Made by a program: the position numbers and the translations under genes. The notes below the pieces were generated by a model. That model did not search any database. It was not told where the DNA came from and worked only from the letters and a program-made list of their open reading frames with translations. DNA of 64,000 nt from Lojkania enalia (lineage: Eukaryota; Ascomycota; Dothideomycetes; Pleosporales), in contig ML986592.1 in NCBI GenBank assembly GCA_010094045.1, positions 371,357-435,356 on the forward strand, written 5' to 3'. Positions 21,800-31,385 of this stretch are shown in pieces (the stretch's first letter is position 1; the number at the start of each line of letters is the position of its first letter).

Positions 21800-23938
21800 A
21801 TGGTTTCTTCTTCGGTATCCAAATTGTGCTTAAACTGCGCCACTGTCGACTTTTCAACATCGCCTAGCCATGATGAGACGCAGGTTCTCCGGGAGGTCGG
21901 ACCAAGCTCCGCACTGTCGCCCCCCGGTACGTGTGAACTATGTGATGTTATGAATTGGATGCTTGACGCACCCCCTAATGGTATTGCTCGCGACAGGCTC
22001 TCTCTAATTCGAAGAGAATCATTCGAGGCGAGGAAGGGGGAAGGATATGACTACTGTCAACCAGATCGGTGGCCTCACGGCTTTATAAAACTTGCCAGGC
22101 TTTCAGAAATTGTAGAGCACTGGGGCCGATCATATCATGATATCTCAGATATCCCACGATTTGCGACATTTACCGATTCGCACGGCACGGGGAGACACAA
22201 GAAGCTGTCGGCTTATTGTATGCCTAGCACTGTTAACCCCAGTCGCCTAGACTATACCGCGATTCACTCGTGGTTGCAGTACTGCGATCAGAGCCATGAC
22301 CACTGCAAGCCATCGAGTCATCCTACACTGCCTATACGAGTAATCGATTGCGAAGCGGAGGAAGTTGTGCAAGCCCCGGAGAATTGTGATTATACGACAC
22401 TGAGTTACGTGTGGAGGACATCGCCGGATGACTCTAAAGTTTCGGATGGAGGTTCTCTGATCAACGTGCCTTCTACAATTCGCGATGCATTGAGCCTAAC
22501 GATTGCGCTTGGATATCGATACATCTGGATTGATCGATACTGCATCGACCAGCAAAACTCCGTCGAGAAGCTCGCGCAGATTCAACAAATGGGGGACATC
22601 TATCAAGCCAGTTCCCTCACAATCTTCGCTGCGTGCGGAATCGGCCCCCAACATGGACTACCAGGAGTAGACGAAACACCGAGGCAAGGCCAGATCAAGA
22701 GATCAATATGCAGTCGGGAGATTGTAGGCCTTCTAGATCATCCTCGGAAACTAATTCAAGGCTCCGTCTGGATGAAAAGGGGCTGGACCTATCAAGAAGC
22801 TATACTCTCGAAGCGTCGTTTGTTCATAACCGATCAGCAGGCGTATTTCGAATGCCGCCACAACCTGGTACGGGACGAGATATATAGTTTAGGTGAACCT
22901 TTGTATCCTGGTGACAGCGGGCTAGGCTTAAGAATGGCTCTAGGTGCTCCGAATCAGTCGATATTTACAAACATGACCTTTGAGTGGTTCACCAGCATAG
23001 AAATCTTCCGTTACATCTCCGACTATTCCAGGAGGCAACTTACCTTCGAGGGTGACCGCCTCCTTGCTCTCTTAGGAGTCTTTAAGGTCGTTTCGGAGCT
23101 CAAATATCCAGTGTTTCATCTTCAGGGGATTCCGATCATCACCTCAACTCCAGCACCAAGAAATTGCTGGGGCCCTCAGGTCCCCCGCCCCATGTGGCCG
23201 ATCAGCACCGCTTTCATGGTTGACATGACTTGGAGTGTAAAGAGTGGTATGCGAAGAAACCCAGAGTCTCCTTCCTGGTCTTGGATTTCTTGGGCCGGAG
23301 CGGTAAGTTGGGGTGGAAACGGCCACTCAGAGCCTCTCATCGATGGAATCACCGATAATTCTACCTTTTTCAACGGGTCTGTCTGGACTGAGGACTCCAG
23401 CGGTCATATCAGAGATTTAGAAACGTATATAGATGAGGGGAACACTCTTGGATTGAGCTTGCCTCGAATTGTCCATACTGAATCAGAAACGTACGACGTA
23501 AACCTAGTACACCTAAGCAGTCCTTTAGAAGGATGCTATACATTTGGAGACGATCATTACAGATACCACGTATCCAGGCAGCGTCTCTGCTCAATACCTG
23601 CAGGAGACTGGGCAACCTGGGAGACGAGTTTAGCCATCAAACCCTACATTTCTTTCGACTCTTTCGACGTTACCACAACTCTACTCAAAGCCAAACCATA
23701 TAAAGTACTTGTCGTACTTTACGGGTCACAGGAACGGCAAATGATGGGAGGATTCGGCGCTACGGAAGGGAAAATCCTGCGTGCATCTGAAGAAAGTTAT
23801 GAAGTGATAGGGCACATAGCTCTATCTGTGCATTCCGTCTACTTTAAGCTTGGTGAAACAAGTGAGATTAGTGTGTCGAATGTCACTCAGGATATGATAC
23901 TGCCAAAGATGAAGAGAGAACGGATTCGCATAATATAA
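21800..23938 (+). CDS. HET-domain (heterokaryon incompatibility) protein, intact
   Basis: Intronless, 712 aa from the first ATG (MVSSSVSKLCLNC). A Cys-bearing N-terminal segment (CLNCATVDF, CELCDVM) precedes the HET domain at about residues 198-345: YTTLSYVWRT, IRDALSLTIALGYRYIWIDR-YCIDQ, MGDIYQASSLTIFAACG, RGWTYQEAILSKRRLFIT. HET proteins trigger cell death after fusion of genetically different hyphae, often with a partner gene. The central glycine of SYVWG is Arg here and WID[AS]LCI is WIDRYCI, a common variant. The C-terminal half contains a Trp-rich block (SPSWSWISWAGAVSWGG) seen in many HET proteins. No partner NLR/STAND gene is visible nearby. The frame is undamaged although both flanks are decayed. 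Confidence 0.9.
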   Translation: MVSSSVSKLCLNCATVDFSTSPSHDETQVLREVGPSSALSPPGTCELCDVMNWMLDAPPNGIARDRLSLIRRESFEARKGEGYDYCQPDRWPHGFIKLARLSEIVEHWGRSYHDISDIPRFATFTDSHGTGRHKKLSAYCMPSTVNPSRLDYTAIHSWLQYCDQSHDHCKPSSHPTLPIRVIDCEAEEVVQAPENCDYTTLSYVWRTSPDDSKVSDGGSLINVPSTIRDALSLTIALGYRYIWIDRYCIDQQNSVEKLAQIQQMGDIYQASSLTIFAACGIGPQHGLPGVDETPRQGQIKRSICSREIVGLLDHPRKLIQGSVWMKRGWTYQEAILSKRRLFITDQQAYFECRHNLVRDEIYSLGEPLYPGDSGLGLRMALGAPNQSIFTNMTFEWFTSIEIFRYISDYSRRQLTFEGDRLLALLGVFKVVSELKYPVFHLQGIPIITSTPAPRNCWGPQVPRPMWPISTAFMVDMTWSVKSGMRRNPESPSWSWISWAGAVSWGGNGHSEPLIDGITDNSTFFNGSVWTEDSSGHIRDLETYIDEGNTLGLSLPRIVHTESETYDVNLVHLSSPLEGCYTFGDDHYRYHVSRQRLCSIPAGDWATWETSLAIKPYISFDSFDVTTTLLKAKPYKVLVVLYGSQERQMMGGFGATEGKILRASEESYEVIGHIALSVHSVYFKLGETSEISVSNVTQDMILPKMKRERIRII

Positions 23939-24480
23939 CTTTTAGGACTCTGATAACTATATAGATGACGAGGTCTAGATTCATGCCAGCATGTTTAGGA
24001 TGGGAGTTCCTTGCAATACTCACGCCAGCCAGGATGTGCGTGACTTGGTGGTTTCTACTAAACAGAGCGGTCCTAGATTCGTAGGGGACGCACTCCAGAT
24101 TTTAGCCTTGCTACTAGCCCGTATCGAGCCAGGACTAGATCGTCTTGGAGAGATGTAAAAGGTATCTTATTAGAAGACGTCCTGTGCCATGCTTTTAGGG
24201 GTGGCTTAAATAAAATCCTAGGTACTTGGAGTATTGGCCGCTAGACTTAACGGCGCTCCAAACCCAATCGGCGCCATATAATGTCAAGGAGCGCCATGCA
24301 TTGGTGTGTATGCCATCTAGATCTGATCTCGAGCACGAACTGCAGGGTCCGTCCCCGGAGGCTATCACGCTATAAGCAGGCAGAAAACAGAATTTGTGAA
24401 AGGCCTGGTATAGTATGTAGCAAAGCATACAGCTGAATTTTAACAAATAATTGATTTGAATGTACTTCTTCCCATGCCTG
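23939..24480. other. Intergenic sequence, no gene seen
   Basis: Between the HET stop codon and the transposon insertion site. The 105-aa minus-strand frame 24195-24512 runs into the transposon TIR and has no recognisable domain. Confidence 0.4.
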
Positions 24481-24525
24481 TAACGTATTTCACAAGCGAG
24501 TCGCCCACCCAAGCGAGTCGCCCAC
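24481..24525 (+). repeat. Left terminal inverted repeat of the 24.5-kb transposon
   Basis: Identical to the reverse complement of 25946-25990. Contains the two 17-bp direct iterons. Confidence 0.95.
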
Positions 24526-25988
24526 CTTATCAGCTATCTCTGTATTTAGAGGCGTGCATCGCGACAACGCCTGCAGGTATTACTATAATAATTTGATAGG
24601 GGATAGATATACTATTTATCTACTACTGTGCAAGTTCTAGCATTATGTCCAGGCTCGCTGCAGCAGCTGCAGCGCTTCTGGTGCAGCGTGCCCGCTCTTC
24701 TGCGCTTCCTACCTGCGCGTACTTCATCCTCTAGCTGCTTATCTACCTCCTTTTGAGCAGCTATCTCAGCAGCTTCAGCCTTAGTAAGACTACCTTGCTT
24801 CTGTAGAACCTTTTTTGATCGCTTTTTGCGCTGCGATAGAGCCTTATTTGCTTCCTGAAGCTGACCAACCTGACGCTGAAATAGTACGCATAAATGAGCT
24901 ATCTGCGCAGCACCTTTAGCAAGCGAATTAAGAGAATTATTAATCGCAGTAGGTGAGCTATTCTGATGCTTAGCAATACGGTCTTGAATCAGCATTATTT
25001 GAGACCCTAGTTCGACGACGTTGGTTGGTGTTTTTGACTCCCAGAGGCAACTAGCTGCTGGTAGTGATGATAGAGTACGAAGCTTAATATCGAGCTTTGA
25101 TAGTACTATATCAGGATTATATGGTTCTAGACCAGTACCTCGAAAGCTTGCGCATATATTAGCCTCAGTAATAGAGCGCTGATATGCTATGCGAAAGGTG
25201 GGTAGAAAGTCGAGCTTTGTAATGTGGTGAATACCAGCTCATATAAGCTCATCAATCTTGCGCTTATATGCTTTCTTCAATGGCGAGAAGCAGCCTACAT
25301 CTAGAGGCTGTAGTAGATGCGATGAATGTGCTGGCATATATAATAGAATAATATCCTTCTCTTTCCAGAGCAGCTGAAACTTAGTAGACCTATGGCTCTC
25401 ATGGCTATCAATAACTAGCAGACGATGAGCGCCTGCTGTACGCTGCCTTGTATACTGAAGGTCGAACCAGCTACTAATAACTTCAGGATCCTCGCAGAGA
25501 GCTCTTTAATAGTCGTATTTTCGATAGAAGTATATTTTAAGCTCAGGAATGCGATTAATAAAGTTTGTTGGCCAGTTTTTGCCGACCTGGTCTATAGAGC
25601 GAGCTCTAAGTAAATGGTTGGCCATATCTCGTACACTATCGATTATAGGAGGGTATCCACGAGATGATAGGTCTAGTATATGCTGTATTATAGTTGATTC
25701 TTCTAGCTTCGTAAGCTTCTTTGAATTGGGCTCGCAATCGCGTCGTGAAGGTTTGCCGGCGCGTCGGTCTCTAAGCATCGTTCGGGGGATGCTATAGGTA
25801 GCTGCAGCGCTTCGTACGCTCTAAATTTGATCTTGATTGATAGCTGAGATAGCCAGTAATACCTGACCTTCTTAATAGATTGATTGAGGTTGAGGTAGTT
25901 GCTGCATCGCGTTGTAAGTAGGTAGGGTATGACTTCTTGGCAAAAGTGGGCGACTCGCTTGGGTGGGCGACTCGCTTGTGAAATACGT
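24483..25988 (-). mobile_element. pogo/Fot1-type (Tc1-mariner superfamily) DNA transposon, internally deleted
   Basis: Flanked by TA on both sides (24481-24482 and 25989-25990), the Tc1/mariner target-site duplication. Perfect inverted repeats counted with the TA, 24481-24525 and 25946-25990, 45 bp each with no mismatch. Each TIR starts ACGTATTTCAC and then holds two tandem 17-bp units AAGCGAGTCGCCCACC(C/T) (24494-24510, 24511-24527). Total 1506 bp. The single transposase gene is on the minus strand and is broken. Perfect TIRs argue for a relatively young, little-RIPped insertion, in contrast to the elements after 55 kb. Confidence 0.92.
24612..25860 (-). pseudogene. pogo-type transposase, nonsense-mutated and internally deleted
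   Basis: Read right to left: HTH start EGQVLLAISAINQDQ-stop-S, then PRTMLRDRRAGKPSRRDCEP, LTKLEESTIIQHILDLSSRG (CENP-B/Tc5-type second HTH) and FIYFYRKYDY-like KIYFYRKYDY followed by a TAA. Next CEDPEVISSWF jumps straight to RLLVIDSHESH, which is the second catalytic-Asp block of the DDE domain; MPAHSSHLLQPLDVGCFSPL follows. The first DDE block (NFDETGF) is missing, so roughly 150 residues have been deleted. The C-terminus has a Lys/Arg-rich coiled region and a zinc knuckle CSCCSEPGHNARTC. The element cannot move by itself. Confidence 0.85.
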
Positions 25989-25990
25989 TA
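25946..25990 (-). repeat. Right terminal inverted repeat of the 24.5-kb transposon
   Basis: Mirror of 24481-24525 with no mismatch; followed directly by genomic flank. Confidence 0.95.
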
Positions 25991-26089
25991 TATATTATAC
26001 CTATTTAGGTACAGCTAACGCCAAGAGTTGCAGGGCTTGTACGGCTTTAGGACTGTATACGCAGGTAAAAAAGCAGAAACCGATTTCGG

Positions 26090-26823
26090 AGCCGGCTATA
26101 GCTCACACACGCGAAGTGTTGCTTATGTGTGGACATCAGACCCTCCCGTGGGATTCCATCGCTAATCTAACCCGCCGCTTGCATTCCTTCAGCATGACAC
26201 GAGGTTTCTACGAATCTCGGATATGTCAATGACGAGGCGCAAATAGCATATTAGCATGTTATCATAATGAGGGCTTTCCGGGGCATTTAGGAGCTAGACG
26301 GTCCTCCTATCCCTATCCTGCTCGATCTACTAGTATTGGCCCGACAATTCAAGTGTACTAATCCCGGAGACCACATATTCGCAATACAGTCTCTCCTCGG
26401 AACAAAAAAGTCACGAGCATAACTTCCCCATCGATTATACTCAAACCGCGGAAGAGACGACCGTAGGTTTGCAGCCTAGAGCGTTTTTGGGAAGAGCAGT
26501 TTACAGTTATTGTCGGTATCCCCGATCCCTCTCGGCAGTCAGAATTGAGTTTGCCGTCGTGGGTACCAGACTTTACTCGGCTTGATCAAGTAAACCCTTT
26601 AATATCGTGTGAGGTCCCTCCATACAATGCAACCGAAGGTACATTTCCGATCGTGCGGCTCTCTCACATCGATAGTACCCTACATACAAGTGGAAAGGAT
26701 TTCGATCGAGTACATATTCTAGGGAGCGCGTTCGAAGACACAAAGTCGTCCCCCGGAACCACCTTGCCATGGCCGTCTGGAATGGATGGCAGTGCGAAGA
26801 GATATAAAGATCGCTTCCGGTGA
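26090..26823 (+). pseudogene. HET-domain pseudogene fragment (middle and C-terminal parts)
   Basis: Three pieces in different frames keep the order of a HET protein. 26098-26230 reads VLLMCGHQTLPWDSIANL, the segment after the RxWVxQE block. About 26310-26410 reads LLDLLVLARQFKCTNPGDHI followed by FAIQSLL. 26545-26823 reads LPSWVPDFTR and FDRVHILGSAF, typical of the C-terminal half. Stops and frame changes separate them. The transposon at 24.5-26.0 kb lies immediately to the left, but no N-terminal HET half is found beyond it, so the transposon did not simply split this gene. Confidence 0.65.
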
Positions 26824-27795
26824 CATGCATCCCTAGGTAGTGTAGTGCCTTGCCAAGCACAACCACCATCACGGCTCTACTAGCGCTCATTGCTCACGGA
26901 CATGAACGATCTAAAACTCCTCAGAGGTCAAACTGGAGCGCATCTATACAACCTTAAAGATTGCAGTGCTCATCTAAGGAGCCGTTGGTTGTTTGACCGT
27001 ACGACAGCGAGTCACTAAAACATGTCGAGCCTTTCTGCCTTCGCATGTGCTTGCAACGACGGCGTTCTCCTGGTGACCCTCAACCCGCTTGCCGAAGCGC
27101 AGGCTTTGATTTTCAGGGTTGCCCCACCCTATCTTATCTTATACCCCTGCTATCTCGTTGTGCTCCTCTTCAACGAGCTGAGCCTAGCTCTCGGCTGCTG
27201 CTCGGTCTAGGAATCGGCGCTGATGAGCTCGAGAAGCACGAGGACGTGGTGGGCTTGATTAGGTCTTTCGTTCGCATGATCGAGCTTTGGGTAGATATGA
27301 ACGAGGTACTCAGGATGTAACAACTTGGTAGTCACGTGGAACCGGTAAGATTTGCCATGCCGGAGCTTGTTTGACACGAAGTTGACAATAGACAGCCTCG
27401 TCACATTGATGGTCCCGTCGAATGGCCGCTCGATGCACATCCTAATACATTCCAGAGATAATACATTGTAACTTTTGTTTTTATTTAGATACCTAGACAA
27501 CAAATGTTAAGCTCGGTCCATATTTTTCTCCACTGGTCGCAACCAAATCAAAGATCTATTGGCTAGTTACGTACAGGCTGAGTATTTCAATATTTCCATG
27601 ATGTGAAAATTATCTATCAATTATTTCCTTCACGGTGATATGCAGGTTGACGTTGTCAACGCTCGTCACAGTTATTTATTCAAGTCTTGACTCGTCTCAA
27701 ACCTGTGTTTCTTAGATTTTAAGGGTTCCACCTTACTGTGCCATGATTTTACTCTCCCGCTAGTCTGTTAATCTCGATATTATATTAGCTAGATT
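26824..27795. other. Intergenic region, no gene seen
   Basis: About 970 bp between the HET fragment and the next gene. Frames of 60-98 aa (for example 27207-27503 minus) show no family resemblance. Confidence 0.4.
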
Positions 27796-28596
27796 ATGAA
27801 AGAAGTCTATTTTGAATTCATGGGCCTCTTTACTATTGATGAAACCACTTTCCCCTGGGAAACCGCTCCCGACTATAAGACCTTGCTCGAGCTAAACAGC
27901 AACCAGATACTTGCAATTGGAGATATAAACCACTACGAATGGAGCTCCACCCTATACCACGTAAATACCTCCCTCCGAAACGCCCTAGTCAAGCTCAATA
28001 CCTACGGTATCCTCGTCCTAGGCGCACAACCGCAACTCTCAGGCCAAATATTCCCGATGCCGCATTATGGCCCCAAGCACCTGATCCGCGGCCTACGCTG
28101 GCGCTACGCAACACAGAAACCAGCCATCTCCCTCTTGATACCGACTGCGCACCCAGAGCTCCCTACCGGAAGTGTAAAGCGGCTGTGTGAGAGGTTGAGG
28201 CACCATCCAGACCTCGTCGTTGCCATCCAGCCGTTGAGCTCGTCGGTTCCGAAAGATCTTTTTCTTGCGCGTTCATGGCATACGCCTGGTTTTTCTTCTG
28301 CGGAGAGCAGTTTTTATAGGGATGGTAGGAGTGCTGAGGATGTCTTGATTGGAGGTGAAGAGTCGTGGGAGGTCGGTGTTGTGGAGTTTCTAGATGGGAC
28401 TGCGCCTTGGTGTGTTGGTGGTGATGTGAGGTTTGACCATGTTTCTGCGTTGCTGGAGGTTAGGCCGGTTTATTTGTTTGTCACGACAAGGGAATGGAGT
28501 CCGATTTTTGAGCTTTTTGAGGAGTTGGAGAGGGTCATGGGAGAGGAGGGGTTCAGGAGGGCGTTTTCGGTGGACGTTTGGGCAGGCGGGTTTTGA
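27796..28596 (+). CDS. DUF6919-like protein of unknown function
   Basis: Intronless 266-aa frame, start MKEVYFEFMGLF. The first half reads WETAPDYKTLLELNSNQILA, then SLRNALVKLNTYGILVLGAQ with P following. This resembles the DUF6919 layout (W..A..L..L, then L...N..G.LT..SQP) known mainly from actinobacteria. I make this match by pattern only. The second half is acidic (EDVLIGGEESWEVGVVEFLD). The third positions of codons change from C-rich to T/G-rich around 28250, which is unusual within one gene. No signal peptide or span. Confidence 0.5.
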   Translation: MKEVYFEFMGLFTIDETTFPWETAPDYKTLLELNSNQILAIGDINHYEWSSTLYHVNTSLRNALVKLNTYGILVLGAQPQLSGQIFPMPHYGPKHLIRGLRWRYATQKPAISLLIPTAHPELPTGSVKRLCERLRHHPDLVVAIQPLSSSVPKDLFLARSWHTPGFSSAESSFYRDGRSAEDVLIGGEESWEVGVVEFLDGTAPWCVGGDVRFDHVSALLEVRPVYLFVTTREWSPIFELFEELERVMGEEGFRRAFSVDVWAGGF

Positions 28597-30437
28597 GCTG
28601 TGCGAGATAAGTTGTATACGTCCTAAGATGTTTAAATACGCCTTAGCCTATACTTAATTATAATCGCCAACATTAAACACAAATATTACATGCGCAATTC
28701 CTGTGTTTTAATATCATTCTTAAATTACGTCTTGGCTCTTGGCCGCCTCGGCTTCCTAAACAATCAATTGCTGATGAGGCCAATTCAGTTCTATGCTTTT
28801 CAAGTGGAGGCCAGACACAGCAATATTTCTGCTGTAGGTAGTGGAATAGACCGGCATGAACTGCGCAACTCAGCGCCCCCATACTTCCTTGGTGGTTATT
28901 TGTATGTGAAAATCTCCTGGGCACTGTACGCATAGCCTTGAGATTATTACATCTTAAAGCAAGGCCAATGTTCAGTTTCGGTGGGCTTATGTGGTATTTG
29001 GAATGGTGAAATGACCTCAGGAAACTCGCAGTTTTACCTCATTGAAGTGCAGTTCGCTGGAGGTGTCCCTCGTAAATCCAGAGCCAGTGTTCTCCTGGGT
29101 CACTATAGTACTCACGTCCTCATCTCTATTCTTTCTTTCATTCTCCTTTAGCTTGCCCCCTACGCCCCTCTATTTGAGAACGATTTTTTTTTGTTAACAA
29201 TGCCTTCTACCCGCCTTACTCAATCCATCGAGGACGCAAGCAACCACCAACATGAAGTCGCACTTCCTCTCCACCATTATCGCAGCGCTCATATCTTGGG
29301 TCTCAGAAAATGCTGTCATCAATGGCTCTCTTTTCAAAGGCGGTATGTTCATGTTTCTCAAAAACCTTCTGTCTAACCCAGTCTCGAAGACGGCGGTCAC
29401 GGCGTCGGCCACGTAGTAGCCATGACCGCCATCTTCTTCTTCCAATTCGGCCGCCCTCATGATGCCGAGCCATGTTGCTCCGAAGACACGCAATATGACT
29501 GCGTTCAGCTTCAGGGCGTTGAGCCGGGCCCTCTACTTGCACTTCTCTAGAACTTACATAATGGATGCAGGGCCCCTGGGCCGTGGACAGGAGTGAATAG
29601 CCATGGGGCTCCATTCCCAATCTTCTATACAGTCAGGGATTGTAGCGATGGTGTTATCCGAGTGGGTTATAGTATCTACTTCGCCCATGTAAATGTGCTT
29701 CATCAAGCAATGGCCTGGATATGGAAGAGTTGATGGTATAGGAAGGATGTTAGCTATAAAAATGGCTGGGAGAACGTTATCGTAAGCTAGCGCTGTGATA
29801 GCAGGTATGAGTATGGTTGCGAGAAAATACTCTTTGGTGAGCACGGCAAGTAGACGAGGCATGCGTGGGGAGACGTCCAGAATTCTGTGAATGGGCGGAA
29901 CGACTGGCAAGCCAAGGGAAAAGGAACTTGAATAACTCAAGGGTTAGCGTCTTCAAGCATTCGATTTTCCATGATATATATACTGGGATGGGCTCCTATC
30001 TTCCTGTGCTGTTTGACAAGGAGTTTAGGAGCAACGATTGGGTGCTATTTCCTAGAGATGAGCTAGTGGTGCCTGGCACGTCAATTAAAGGTGAATAGAG
30101 ATGAAGAGGGATCTGTTGGTTTGGTTTGGCAAATAATGGGATAGATGAATAGGGCCGGGGCAAAGCAGGTACGAATCCTAGCCCCTTGCGGAGCAGCATT
30201 GAGGGAAGGGGTATCTGTAAGACGCATTACAATGCCTGAAACGATAGATGGTAATGGAAAATGAGGAAATAGATATTCCGAATTGAAGGACCCATCAAGA
30301 CAGCTTATTATTGCTTTATCTAATAACTACAACTATACGACTGAAATACATCAGCGCCACAGTGCAACACTGCCTGATTGAACCTACTTAGCTATGCCAA
30401 TAAGACTAGTGAAGAAGTCATCGAGGCTGAATGCCCG
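28597..30437. other. Gene-poor gap with weak coding candidates
   Basis: Several short frames overlap on both strands. A plus-strand candidate starts at 29200 (MPSTRLTQSIEDA) after a T-tract. With an intron at about 29342-29380 it would continue in frame as LEDGGHGVGHVVAMTAIFFF and end near 29550. On the minus strand 29554-29940 has a hydrophobic stretch (FLATILIPAITALAY). None has a domain or strong start, so no gene is called. Confidence 0.25.
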
Positions 30438-31385
30438 TTACAATCGCAGCACGATACCAAAGCGGGCATTGTATGCGTCTAGCATCTCCGTCATTTCCCG
30501 AAGATCCCTCCAGTCAACCCACTCCGAGCCCCATCTGTCGCCAACCCATTTGACAAGGTATCGAAGAGTATTTCCATGCAAGTGGTGTCCAATGATTCGC
30601 TTCGGTCGGTATAGCTGATTCCAATAACCGTTCTCCGGCGAAATAGCCGTCGTGTACTCTCCCCAAACATGCCCGAGTCGTTCTTGACCGTTGGCTCCCA
30701 CATACTCAGCGGCCCAATCTCGTAAGAACGCGGCGATCCAAGGTTCCTCTCCCGCAGGGTAGTCGCCCCAATTGATGTTACGTGGGGAAAAGTAGCCCTC
30801 TGGGGTGAGTTTGCTGGCTTCCCGTCCGAGGGTGTCTTGGGCGTTGGTTCGTTCTGCCTCTATGAGAAAAGGATCTAGGGTCTCTGCTAACTCGATTGCG
30901 GTGAGGTACTGGAATCTTCTTGCCCTGAGCGTCTTTGACCAGTAATCTCTCAGAGTCCACATGGCGCTCTCCGGTAGAGCGAAGTATTCTTCACCGTCCG
31001 CAAGCGAACGAAGGCGGACGAGGATATCTTCCAGGACGTCTCTTGGACGGATATCAATGACTTGATATTTGCGCTCAGCGGCTTCCAAAACAAGCTCTTC
31101 GCACTGCTCGCACTCGTCGGGCCGAAAACCTCGTTGGTCACGGCAGTTAGGGCAGGTCAAACTTTGCCTCCGCCACTCACTGAGGCATTTCTTGCCGATG
31201 ATGTGTCCGCAGAGGAGCTTCACCGGTGTTTCGTAGCCCCCGTCTTCGTGCTTGCGGAAGAATTCGGTCAGGCATACAGGGCAAGCCCTGTCCTCTGGGT
31301 CTCCGCCCAGGTCGATTTTGGCCACAGAGGACCAGGTGTGTGGGCAGCCTGCCCTAGGTTCGGCCGCATCTCCCATTCTTTTCAA
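30438..31385 (-). CDS. RING-finger protein with C-terminal chromodomain-like segment
   Basis: Intronless, 315 aa (an ATG three codons in at 31376 is equally possible). RING at residues 35-81: CPVC (35, 38), then LLCGHIIGKKCLSEW (C59, H61, C67) and CPNC (78, 81), the fungal CGHxxGxxC variant that lacks one usual ligand. RING domains bind E2 enzymes, so an E3 ubiquitin ligase role is likely. Residues about 258-308 read RPKRIIGHHLHGNTLRYLVK, WVGDRWGSEWVDWRDL and MLDAYNARFG. This matches the chromodomain pattern I..HR..G...YLVKW.G....EW...L......AY. Chromodomains bind methylated histone tails and also occur in retrotransposon integrases. The linker is helical and unrecognised. Combination is rare; see findings. 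Confidence 0.7.
   Translation of the reverse strand: MKRMGDAAEPRAGCPHTWSSVAKIDLGGDPEDRACPVCLTEFFRKHEDGGYETPVKLLCGHIIGKKCLSEWRRQSLTCPNCRDQRGFRPDECEQCEELVLEAAERKYQVIDIRPRDVLEDILVRLRSLADGEEYFALPESAMWTLRDYWSKTLRARRFQYLTAIELAETLDPFLIEAERTNAQDTLGREASKLTPEGYFSPRNINWGDYPAGEEPWIAAFLRDWAAEYVGANGQERLGHVWGEYTTAISPENGYWNQLYRPKRIIGHHLHGNTLRYLVKWVGDRWGSEWVDWRDLREMTEMLDAYNARFGIVLRL

Noticed and set aside
24195..24512. 105-aa frame that might be the other half of the HET fragment split by the transposon
   Set aside because: It enters the transposon TIR and contains no HET motif on either strand.
29191..29555. Plus-strand secreted-protein candidate (MKSHFLSTIIAALISW...)
   Set aside because: The signal-peptide frame does not join in phase with the open second exon; only an overlapping frame without a signal does. 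Left as a weak possibility in the gap description.
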